This document shows, in pieces, positions 1-5,518 of a DNA stretch of 5,935 bases (position 1 is its first letter; every line of letters begins with the position of its first letter). A model generated the notes under the pieces. It made no database searches and was not told the DNA's origin. It saw nothing but the letters and a program-made list of their open reading frames with translations. A program made the translations under genes and the position numbers. Source of the stretch: Desulfobacteraceae bacterium (lineage in GTDB: Bacteria > Desulfobacterota > Desulfobacteria > Desulfobacterales > Desulfosalsimonadaceae); the NCBI GenBank assembly GCA_027353395.1, contig DAIEHU010000179.1:1-5935 (forward strand), in the 5' to 3' direction.

Positions 1-431
1 TGATCCAGCATCAGCATTTCGATGGCATCAAGGCAATCCCGGGTCGTGGGATGGCTGCCCGCCCCGAACACCACCCCCGGATCCAAAATGATCGGGACGT
101 CGGTTTCGCGGGCCGCCGCCTGCTCCCACGGCGGCATGATCAAAAACCGGCCTGCGCGGAAAGGCGACACCGGCTCTCCGTGCCACTGGTCATAGGTCAT
201 GCGGAACTGGTCTTCCAGTGTCAATTGCGGCTGCCCGGCCAGAAGCCGGTCTATTATTCCATTGCCGGCGGGTTCGGAAAAAAAGAGAAACGATGTGTCC
301 CCTTCCTCCCAATTGCCGATGAAAGCATCTCCGAAAGCATCAAAAGATGATGTCAAACGGCCCTGAAAATAATAAATATAAAGCTGGTTATAGGGCGACG
401 CCGGGCAAGGCGCTGAAGGAATCGTACCCAC
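1..431 (-). CDS. prmA: PrmA-type (ribosomal protein L11) methyltransferase, N-terminal part, runs off the left edge
   Basis: The reverse strand is open from a GTG at 431-429 to the window edge, giving 143 codons. In the PrmA family, SAM-dependent enzymes methylate ribosomal protein L11 in the cytoplasm. Seen: an N-terminal stretch with LYIYYFQG (about residues 17-24), IGNWEEGDTSFLFFSEP (38-54), and the family signature DPGVVFGAGSHPTT (117-130), which matches the PrmA consensus DPGxAFGTGxHPTT just before the SAM-binding motif. The SAM motif and the rest of the catalytic domain lie outside the window. The GTG is chosen because an in-frame stop lies shortly upstream, it precedes the conserved-looking LYIYY segment, and no ATG is available. 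It overlaps the TAG stop of the upstream CooC-like gene by one base (TAGTG), which implies translational coupling; there is no strong ribosome binding site. The substrate could be L11 or, given the neighbour, something else; family membership is firm, substrate is not. Confidence 0.85.
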   Translation of the reverse strand, partial: MGTIPSAPCPASPYNQLYIYYFQGRLTSSFDAFGDAFIGNWEEGDTSFLFFSEPAGNGIIDRLLAGQPQLTLEDQFRMTYDQWHGEPVSPFRAGRFLIMPPWEQAAARETDVPIILDPGVVFGAGSHPTTRDCLDAIEMLMLD

Positions 432-1180
432 TAACTGAAAATCCCGTCAAATATCTTGAACGCCGCCTGGACCGCGGGGTTGTCTTCCGGAATGTTGATG
501 GTGGGCAGGCCCTTGGCGTCATAATCGTACAATACATCGTCTTCCGGCACCACACCGGCGAACGTAATGCCCTGCTCCGCAATCAGACGTTTCATCTCTT
601 CCGGTATGCCCTCTTTCACCTGATTGAGAATCAGATATTTTTTCACCACGCCGATATGCAGTTCCGACGCCAGCTCGCTGATGCGGAACGCCGCCTGCAA
701 GCCCCGGCGGGATGCGTCCGCGACAATGATCAGGACATCCACATTCTTGGTGGTCAAGCGGCTGATATGTTCCATGCCCGCCTCGTTGTCCATTACGATA
801 TAGGGATAATTGTCGGACAACCGCTCCAGGCAGTTGACCAGCAGGGTGTTTGCGGCGCAGTAGCATCCCGTGCCTTCAGGCTGTCCCATGACGATGAGAT
901 CATAATCCGATGCTTCGATAACCGATTCCTCAAGGCGCATGGAGATAAATATATCCTTGGTCATGCCGGCGGGAACCACGCCTTTTTTCATGTCTTCCCG
1001 GGCATTGCCGAGAGTGTCCGTGACCTTCACCCCCAGGACTTCATTTAAATTATAATTGGAATCCGCGTCCACGGCCAGAATCGGGGTTTTTTTGTGTTTA
1101 ACCATGTATTTGATCAACATGCCGGCGATGGTGGTCTTGCCGACCCCGCCCTTGCCCGCCAGCGCAATGGTAAATGCCAT
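431..1180 (-). CDS. cooC: CooC/AcsF-type nickel-insertion ATPase for carbon monoxide dehydrogenase
   Basis: A 249-residue cytoplasmic P-loop ATPase of the SIMIBI (MinD/ParA-like) class. Characterised CooC/AcsF proteins use ATP-driven dimerisation to insert nickel into CO dehydrogenase or acetyl-CoA synthase. Numbering from the ATG: a deviant Walker A motif GKGGVGKTT at about 9-17 with the signature lysine; DADSN at about 38-42; MGQPEGTGCYCAAN at about 98-111, whose CxC pair is the metal-binding motif of CooC and separates it from plain ParA/MinD; and IVMDNEAGMEHISR at about 128-141, which is also CooC-like. Length fits the family (about 250-265). The ATG at 1180 is preferred over the GTG at 1186 because AAGGAG lies 10 bases from the former and only 4 from the latter. 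It is followed by, and overlaps, the PrmA-type gene. No CO dehydrogenase gene is visible here; it may lie beyond the left edge. Choosing between CooC (CODH) and AcsF (ACS) by sequence alone is not safe. Confidence 0.9.
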   Translation of the reverse strand: MAFTIALAGKGGVGKTTIAGMLIKYMVKHKKTPILAVDADSNYNLNEVLGVKVTDTLGNAREDMKKGVVPAGMTKDIFISMRLEESVIEASDYDLIVMGQPEGTGCYCAANTLLVNCLERLSDNYPYIVMDNEAGMEHISRLTTKNVDVLIIVADASRRGLQAAFRISELASELHIGVVKKYLILNQVKEGIPEEMKRLIAEQGITFAGVVPEDDVLYDYDAKGLPTINIPEDNPAVQAAFKIFDGIFS

Positions 1181-1190
1181 TTTCACTCTT

Positions 1191-1196
1191 CTCCTT
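1191..1196 (-). promoter_or_regulatory. Ribosome binding site of the CooC-type gene (AAGGAG)
   Basis: On the minus strand AAGGAG reads from 1196 to 1191. It sits 10 bases before the ATG at 1180 and 4 bases before the in-frame GTG at 1186. This spacing favours the ATG, which yields an N-terminus (MAFTIALAGKGG) typical of CooC proteins; a GTG start would add only two residues. Confidence 0.7.
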
Positions 1197-1228
1197 AGAT
1201 AACATGATAAAAATATTAATGAAAACGA

Positions 1229-1257
1229 AAGTTATGACACTTATGTCCCCCAGTCAA
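1229..1257 (-). promoter_or_regulatory. Candidate sigma70-like promoter for the CooC-PrmA pair
   Basis: On the minus strand TTGACT (1257-1252) is followed after 17 bases by TAACTT (1234-1229). The -35 element matches the consensus at five of six positions and the spacer is ideal, but the -10 matches at only three of six. It lies about 50 bases upstream of the CooC start within an AT-rich divergent gap. This is pattern matching only and may be chance. Confidence 0.3.
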
Positions 1258-1352
1258 GCATCTTTTCACGGGAAAATCATGCCTGCCTTGCCTGGAAATC
1301 TTTAATCAACATTATCCCCGGTTGCAGGTTTTGTTTTTTTGTGAAATAAGGA

Positions 1353-1367
1353 TAAATAATTTATTTA
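1353..1367. repeat. 15-bp AT-rich palindrome upstream of the OYE gene
   Basis: TAAATAA-T-TTATTTA is a perfect inverted repeat with 7-base arms and one central base. It is centred 36 bases upstream of the oxidoreductase start, in the divergent intergenic region. A promoter-like TTGTTT (1331-1336) lies 16 bases before the TAAATA that begins the palindrome, so the palindrome could overlap a -10 region or serve as an operator. In AT-rich DNA such a palindrome can occur by chance, and the regulator is unknown. Confidence 0.3.
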
Positions 1368-1383
1368 ACAGACTATCCAACCC

Positions 1384-1389
1384 AGGAGG
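1384..1389 (+). promoter_or_regulatory. Strong Shine-Dalgarno site of the OYE-family gene
   Basis: AGGAGG lies six bases before the ATG at 1396. It is the strongest ribosome binding site in the window, fixes the start, and predicts efficient translation of the oxidoreductase. Confidence 0.85.
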
Positions 1390-1395
1390 ACCGAT

Positions 1396-2634
1396 ATGCC
1401 AAAAAAAACCGCCCGTATCTTAAGCGCCCCGCTCGGGCTGCCCTGCGGTGCGACAATCAAAAACCGCCTTTGCAAATCCGCCATGAGTGAAAACCTAGGC
1501 GATGTCGGCCATCGGCCCACGCCATATCTCACGAATCTCTACAAGACCTGGGCCAATGGCGGCATCGGGCTGTGCATCACCGGAAATATCATGGTGGACA
1601 GCCGGGCCCTGGGTGAGCCCAGAAATGTGGTGGTCGAAAACGATGAGGTTCTGGAAGAACTCACCGTTTGGGCGTCCGCAGGCGCCCAGCATCAGACCCA
1701 GCTGTGGGCGCAGCTTAACCATCCTGGGAAACAGAGCCCGGCAACATTGTCCAAAGAACCGGTGGCGCCGTCGGCCATTCCATTTTCAGGGTCGCTTCAA
1801 AAATTCTTCAACCCGCCCAGAGAGTTGAGTGAAACGGAAATCGCGGATCTGATCATTCGATTCGCGAAGGCTGCGGGCATCGTCAAAAAAGCCGGGTTCA
1901 CCGGTGTCCAGATTCATGCGGCTCACGGGTATCTCGTCAGCCAGTTTCTCTCGCCCCATCACAATCAGCGGACTGATGAATGGGGCGGTTCGCTTGAAAA
2001 CCGGATGCGGTTTGTTCTGGAAATTTACCGGGCCATCCGGAAAACCGTGGGGAAAAGATTCCCGGTCGGGGTAAAACTAAATTCCTCGGATTTCATGCGC
2101 GGGGGGTTCACCGAAGACGAATCCGTGACCGTGGCAGGGGCGTTGGCCGCAGAAGGAATCGATTTGATTGAAATTTCCGGTGGAACCTATGAACGTCCCG
2201 CCATGACCGGCAGAACCGGAAAAGGGCAAATCCATGACGGGGAGGCGTATTTTCTCTCCTATGCGGAGGGAATTCGCAGACAGGTTCAAACGCCCCTGAT
2301 GATCACCGGCGGGTTCCGTACCGCCGGTTTCATGGCGGAAGCCGTGGCGGACAACCGGATTGACATGGTGGGGCTTGCCCGGCCCATGGCCATCGACCCG
2401 GAGCTGCCCAACAAAATTTTATCCGGCGAGGATTATACCAGCCTGGTGAAACCCCTGACTACGGGCGTCCCGCTCATTGATAAAATGGCGCTCCTGGAAA
2501 TCACCTGGTACGAGCAGCAGTTAAAATACATGGCATGCGGAAAGCCGACCCGGCCCAGCCAGAGCATCTGGTTTTCTTTGGCCAAAACCATCATTGAAAA
2601 CGGGTTCCAAGTGTTCCAGAAACGGCGGGCATAA
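1396..2634 (+). CDS. Old Yellow Enzyme-family NADH:flavin oxidoreductase
   Basis: A 412-residue FMN-dependent (beta/alpha)8-barrel enzyme. Family members use NAD(P)H to reduce activated C=C bonds (enoates, enals, nitro compounds); the substrate here is unknown. Seen: LWAQLNHPGKQSPA at about 103-116 (flavin-contacting strand); IHAAHGYLVSQFLSP at 173-187, where His174/His177 form the substrate-binding pair (His-His as in YqjM and 2,4-dienoyl-CoA reductase, not His-Asn as in yeast OYE1) and Tyr179 follows; NQRTDEWGGSLENR at 190-203; VGVKLNSSD at 224-232; and FMN-phosphate elements ITGGFRT (303-309) and VGLARPMAIDPELP (325-338). No four-cysteine iron-sulfur motif and no C-terminal NAD-binding domain are present, so it is the single-domain form rather than full-length FadH. 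The last 60 residues or so, ending in KRRA, form an extension. It is divergent from the CooC gene and probably monocistronic, being followed by a 200-base gap. Confidence 0.9.
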   Translation: MPKKTARILSAPLGLPCGATIKNRLCKSAMSENLGDVGHRPTPYLTNLYKTWANGGIGLCITGNIMVDSRALGEPRNVVVENDEVLEELTVWASAGAQHQTQLWAQLNHPGKQSPATLSKEPVAPSAIPFSGSLQKFFNPPRELSETEIADLIIRFAKAAGIVKKAGFTGVQIHAAHGYLVSQFLSPHHNQRTDEWGGSLENRMRFVLEIYRAIRKTVGKRFPVGVKLNSSDFMRGGFTEDESVTVAGALAAEGIDLIEISGGTYERPAMTGRTGKGQIHDGEAYFLSYAEGIRRQVQTPLMITGGFRTAGFMAEAVADNRIDMVGLARPMAIDPELPNKILSGEDYTSLVKPLTTGVPLIDKMALLEITWYEQQLKYMACGKPTRPSQSIWFSLAKTIIENGFQVFQKRRA

Positions 2635-2721
2635 GCCAGTTTAAAAAAACCGGCGCGATACCTGATGCGGAGAATTTCTTTTACCTTGCAAAATTTATTG
2701 CCCCGTTTTTTCAAATCTGGC
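2635..2721. repeat. Imperfect inverted repeat with flanking direct repeats (MITE-like relic or large stem-loop)
   Basis: The arms at 2635-2654 and 2700-2721 are complementary at most positions: GCCAG at the outer end, TTT, a six-A run and a GC-rich inner end, with two mismatches and two one-base gaps. They enclose about 45 bases. Immediately outside the arms lies ATAA on both sides (2631-2634 and 2722-2725), within a shared GGCATAAG (2628-2635 and 2719-2726). That layout resembles a short non-autonomous element with a target duplication. The left ATAA contains the oxidoreductase stop codon. A plain transcript-end stem-loop is the alternative. No transposase is present. Confidence 0.4.
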
Positions 2722-2750
2722 ATAAGAATCAATTCATATAAATCCGGCAT
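2713..2750 (+). repeat. Short direct repeat in the gap before the toroid gene
   Basis: AAATCTGGCAT (2713-2723) and AAATCCGGCAT (2740-2750) match at 10 of 11 positions with starts 27 bases apart, between the inverted repeat and the next gene. TATAAAT at 2737-2743 between them is a possible -10 element, but no convincing -35 sits at the right distance. The rest of the gap, 2751-2836, shows nothing recognisable except the ribosome binding site AAGGA at 2826-2830. Confidence 0.25.
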
Positions 2751-2836
2751 GGTTTTGACGCCTGTTCATTCCGGATGACACCGCCTGACGGCATTTAATT
2801 TCAACCCTATCGGGTGCAACCACAAAAGGAAACCGT

Positions 2837-3874
2837 ATGAAGCGGGAGGTTTCGGAAAAAAAACAGGAAATCGTAGTGGATATTGAGCAGCTTGCGGCCC
2901 TGCTGGCGAGACTGCAAAAGGACACGGGCGACATCCCATGGAGCGAAGGGGGCAAAACCGATCCCTGGGATCATATCGAGGCGGCCATGGGACTGTGCAT
3001 CGGCGGATATTTTCCGGAAGCCCGCCGGGCCTACGAATGGCTGGCGGGCATTCAATTGGAAGACGGAAGCTGGTATGCGTCCTATCTTGACGGCAAGCCC
3101 CTCGATAAAACCCATGACACGAACATCACCGCCTATATCGCGGCGGGGGTCTACCATTATTATCTCATCACCAAAGATACGGATTTCCTGAACCGGATGT
3201 GGCCGGTCATCTGCCGGGCCATGGATTTTGTCATCAGTCTCCAGGCACCCACCGGAGAAATCTACTGGGCCAAAAGCCCGGAGCTTGAAGTCGATCACAT
3301 GGCCCTGCTAACCGGGTCCAGTTCCATTTATATGAGCCTGAAATGCGCCCTGGCCATCGCGGGCATCCTGAAGGTGAAAAAACCCGAATGGCTGGCGGCA
3401 AAAACGGCCCTGGGAATTGCCGTCCGGGACGGCTATCATCTGTTTAATATGGCCAAATCCAGGTATTCCATGGACTGGTTTTATCCGGTGCTGTCCGGCG
3501 CCGTGACCGGAGAGGCGGCCCGGAAACGCATTGACCAGCACTGGAAAAAATTTGTGGTGGAAGGCATGGGCATCCGCTGCGTGTCGGACCAGCCCTGGGT
3601 GACCATCGCGGAAACATCGGAACTGGTGCTGGCCCTTTCGGGCATGGGAAACCGGAAACTTGCGGAGATCGTATTCCAATGGATCAGCGGGCGCACCTTT
3701 GACGACGGCTCCTACTGGTGCGGCTTTACTTTTCCGGACATGGTCATCTGGCCTGAAGACAAAATCACCTGGACCAACGGAGTGGTCATCATGGCCGCCG
3801 ACGCCCTGTATCATCTATCCCCGGCTTCCGATTTGTTCAGCCACGAATTCTGGGCCGCATCCGGACTGGCGTAA
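2837..3874 (+). CDS. Alpha/alpha-toroid protein, prenyltransferase/terpene cyclase-like or six-hairpin glycosidase-like
   Basis: A 345-residue protein with no signal peptide or membrane segment, probably cytoplasmic. It looks like an alpha-alpha barrel built from repeated helical hairpins, each ending in a turn rich in D/G/W. Seen: WSEGGKTDPWDHIEAAMGL at 35-53; IQLEDGSWYASY at 72-83, which has the QxxDGSW form of the QW motif of terpene cyclases and prenyltransferases; DTNITAY at 94-100; LQAPTGEIYWA at 135-145; SMDWFYPVLSG at 211-221; DQPWVTIAETSE at 251-262; FDDGSYWCGFTFPD at 288-301; and WTNGVVIMAADAL at 312-324. Acidic and aromatic residues line these loops as in catalytic toroids, but no DXDD protonation motif or zinc site is evident, so I do not assign a reaction. 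The start is supported by AAGGA six bases upstream. It heads a run of four genes, with the acyltransferase start 33 bases after its stop, which suggests a shared role in lipid or glycan modification. Confidence 0.75.
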   Translation: MKREVSEKKQEIVVDIEQLAALLARLQKDTGDIPWSEGGKTDPWDHIEAAMGLCIGGYFPEARRAYEWLAGIQLEDGSWYASYLDGKPLDKTHDTNITAYIAAGVYHYYLITKDTDFLNRMWPVICRAMDFVISLQAPTGEIYWAKSPELEVDHMALLTGSSSIYMSLKCALAIAGILKVKKPEWLAAKTALGIAVRDGYHLFNMAKSRYSMDWFYPVLSGAVTGEAARKRIDQHWKKFVVEGMGIRCVSDQPWVTIAETSELVLALSGMGNRKLAEIVFQWISGRTFDDGSYWCGFTFPDMVIWPEDKITWTNGVVIMAADALYHLSPASDLFSHEFWAASGLA

Positions 3875-3907
3875 CCACCGCTTCATACAGAGATCAGGAA
3901 ATTCGAC

Positions 3908-4630
3908 GTGCGAAGAGATCACCGGCCATACGCCGTAAAAAAAGCCCATCTGAAATTCCAGGAATGGTATGCCAGATATTTCATCAAACCCCAGTTTGAC
4001 GCTATGGGAGACGGATTTACATTTTTAAATCCTTGGAATATTGAAGTTTTCGGTGCGCCCATCACATTGGGCAAACACGCCAACATCATCACCACTTCCG
4101 ATCACAAGGTGCGGTTCACGGTCTGGGCCAAGGAAAAAGGCAAAGGGAAAATCAGTATCGGCGACTGCTGCCTGGTCTGTCCGGGGGTCCGCATCAGCTC
4201 GGCGGATGAAATCACCATTGGCGACAACTGCATGATCGCAAGCTCGGCGTATATCACCGATACCGACTGGCATGACATTTACAACCGGGTCCACTCCCTG
4301 GGAAGCCCCGGTCCTGTTCATATCAGTGAGAATGTGTGGATCGGCGACTCCGCCATCATCTGCAAGGGGGTCCATATCGGGGAAAACAGCGTGGTGGGGG
4401 CCGGTTCCGTGGTGGTGCAATCCATCCCGCCCAATGTCATCGCCGCCGGGAATCCGGCCCGCATCGTCAAGCATCTGGACCCGGACATCCCCTTTGTCAA
4501 ACGCTCGGACTGGTTTTCCGATCCGGCCATGCTGGCCTCTGATATTGATCAGCTCGACCGGGACAATTTAAACGGCAACACCTTCCGTCACTGGCTGAGA
4601 ACCCTGATTTTACCCAAAAACACCGATTAA
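3908..4630 (+). CDS. Left-handed beta-helix (hexapeptide repeat) acyltransferase
   Basis: A 240-residue LbH acyltransferase, usually a homotrimer, moving an acetyl or acyl group from CoA to a sugar or similar hydroxyl/amino acceptor. Seen: hexapeptide turns ISIGDC (82-87), ITIGDN (102-107), VHISEN (137-142), VWIGDS (143-148), VHIGEN (155-160) and SVVGAGSVV (161-169); a loop ITDTDWHDIYNRV (116-128) where His122 is the likely catalytic base, as in maltose/galactoside acetyltransferases; and IAAGNPARIVKHLDP (178-192), the family's CoA-side end motif. An N-terminal helical region (about 10-35) and a 50-residue C-terminal helical tail extend the helix domain. The start is a GTG with AGGA eight bases upstream; no earlier start fits. 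It lies 33 bases after the toroid gene and 14 before the next gene. The acceptor is unknown; O-acetylation of a polysaccharide or glycolipid is a reasonable inference. Confidence 0.88.
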   Translation: MRRDHRPYAVKKAHLKFQEWYARYFIKPQFDAMGDGFTFLNPWNIEVFGAPITLGKHANIITTSDHKVRFTVWAKEKGKGKISIGDCCLVCPGVRISSADEITIGDNCMIASSAYITDTDWHDIYNRVHSLGSPGPVHISENVWIGDSAIICKGVHIGENSVVGAGSVVVQSIPPNVIAAGNPARIVKHLDPDIPFVKRSDWFSDPAMLASDIDQLDRDNLNGNTFRHWLRTLILPKNTD

Positions 4631-4644
4631 CGGAGCCGATCACC

Positions 4645-5001
4645 ATGACCACCATCCAGGATATCGTCCTGATATATTACGAAGACCAGCCGTTTTCCTT
4701 TGCCAGGGTCGAAGAAATTCTGCCGGACGCAAAAAAAGACTGGTACCATGTCAAGCTTCTGCTTCTGCAAATCCCCCTCCAGACCGTGTCGTGGATTTTA
4801 AAAAATGCCTACATCAATGGCGATGAATTCACCATGGGTGGAAAGCGGATGCGAATCGAACCGGTGAGGACGCCATATGAAAAAAAATCACAAGATGATA
4901 AACCGGATGAACCGCCGCCGGGAGGAAAAAAGCCGGCTCTGGGGAAAAAAATGGATGGCCCCAAAGTAGTGTCCTTATCCGACAGAAAGCAAAAAAAATA
5001 A
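4645..5001 (+). CDS. Small protein of unknown function with a lysine/proline-rich tail
   Basis: A 118-residue protein I cannot assign to a named family, though its core looks like proteins from sulfate-reducing Desulfobacterota (impression only). Two parts are visible: a compact core at 1-74 with DIVLIYYEDQPFSFARVEEI (6-25), WYHVKLLLLQIPLQTVSWIL (33-52) and a closing strand GDEFTMGGKRMRIEP (59-73); and a disordered tail at 77-118, rich in K, P, D and G and ending DRKQKK. There is no signal peptide, and the hydrophobic stretch LLLLQIPL is too short for a membrane span. The start follows GGAG by nine bases and lies 14 bases after the acyltransferase stop; the DUF1848-type gene begins 7 bases after its stop, so it is probably co-transcribed. 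The basic tail could bind nucleic acid or an acidic partner, which is speculation. Confidence 0.75.
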   Translation: MTTIQDIVLIYYEDQPFSFARVEEILPDAKKDWYHVKLLLLQIPLQTVSWILKNAYINGDEFTMGGKRMRIEPVRTPYEKKSQDDKPDEPPPGGKKPALGKKMDGPKVVSLSDRKQKK

Positions 5002-5008
5002 AACCGAC

Positions 5009-5518
5009 ATGGCCCTCAAAATCGTTCTGTCCGCCTCCCGGCGCACCGACATTCCGGCGTTTTACATGGACTGGTTTATGGATCGGATCGATAGGGGATT
5101 TTTTGAAACCGTCAATCCGTATAATCAGAAAAAAACGATTATTCCCGAAACCCCGGATCATGTGCATACCATTGTGTTCTGGTCAAAGAATTTCGGGCCG
5201 TTTATGGACGGCGGATACGGCGACCGGCTTCGGGATAAAGGCCATCACCTGTTTTTTAATTTCACGGTCAATTCCGCTTCCCCGATTCTGGAGCCCAACC
5301 TTCCGGCCCTTGACCTTCGCATGAACCAGGCGGCGGCCTTATGCGAAACCTTTGGCCCGGCCGCGGTTTCCTGGCGGTTTGACCCCATCTGTTTTTATAC
5401 CCGGCCTGACGGGTCCGCCACTGACAATCTTCACGATTTTCCCAAACTGGCCCAATTTATGGCATCCATCGGGGTGTTGCGATGCTTTACCAGTTTTTGC
5501 ATGATAATCATGCTGTAG
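5009..5518 (+). CDS. DUF1848-type protein, C-terminal half missing
   Basis: The first 163 or so residues look like the DUF1848 family: VLSASRRTDIPAFYMDWF (6-23), a G-FETVNPYNQKK segment (30-42), HTIVFWSKNFGPF (53-65), HHLFFNFTVNS (79-89), ILEPNLPALD (93-102) and AAVSWRFDPICFY (118-130), ending in IGVLRCFTSF (154-163). Family members are, from memory, about 300 residues and carry a cysteine cluster near the C-terminus, suggesting a metal centre; their function is not established. That half is absent: after CFTSF the frame runs six residues (CMIIML) into foreign-looking DNA and stops. The start at 5009 is only 7 bases after the previous stop with no clear ribosome binding site, so it may depend on coupling. 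The product is probably non-functional if the junction is real. Confidence 0.8.
   Translation: MALKIVLSASRRTDIPAFYMDWFMDRIDRGFFETVNPYNQKKTIIPETPDHVHTIVFWSKNFGPFMDGGYGDRLRDKGHHLFFNFTVNSASPILEPNLPALDLRMNQAAALCETFGPAAVSWRFDPICFYTRPDGSATDNLHDFPKLAQFMASIGVLRCFTSFCMIIML

Noticed and set aside
51..350. A 99-codon plus-strand open frame at the left edge
   Set aside because: Antisense to the PrmA-type gene, whose signature motif is unmistakable; the composition (R/P/H-rich) is that of a shadow.
347..1048. A 233-codon open frame on the plus strand opposite the CooC-type gene
   Set aside because: It is entirely antisense to a gene with clear Walker and CxC motifs, has no ribosome binding site, and its translation shows no domain; it is a frame shadow.
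1336..1354. TTGTGA-like half site suggesting a CRP/FNR operator
   Set aside because: No matching inverted half (TCACA or close) at the required spacing.
2433..2750. A 105-codon minus-strand frame starting in the gap and overlapping the OYE gene end
   Set aside because: Two thirds are antisense to the oxidoreductase, there is no ribosome binding site, and the part in the gap is explained by the repeats there. Its MPDL repetition only reflects the 11-base direct repeat.
3308..3814. A 168-codon minus-strand frame opposite the toroid gene
   Set aside because: Antisense to a gene with coherent motifs; His/Gly-rich shadow translation with no domain.
4025..4474. A 149-codon minus-strand frame opposite the acyltransferase
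   Set aside because: Antisense to hexapeptide repeats; the regular Asp/Gly pattern mirrors those repeats.
4879..5000. Several A-runs (7-8 bases) in the 118-residue gene as possible frameshift slippage sites
   Set aside because: The zero frame ends normally just before the next gene and the runs encode Lys codons in a basic tail; no alternative frame gives a sensible extension.
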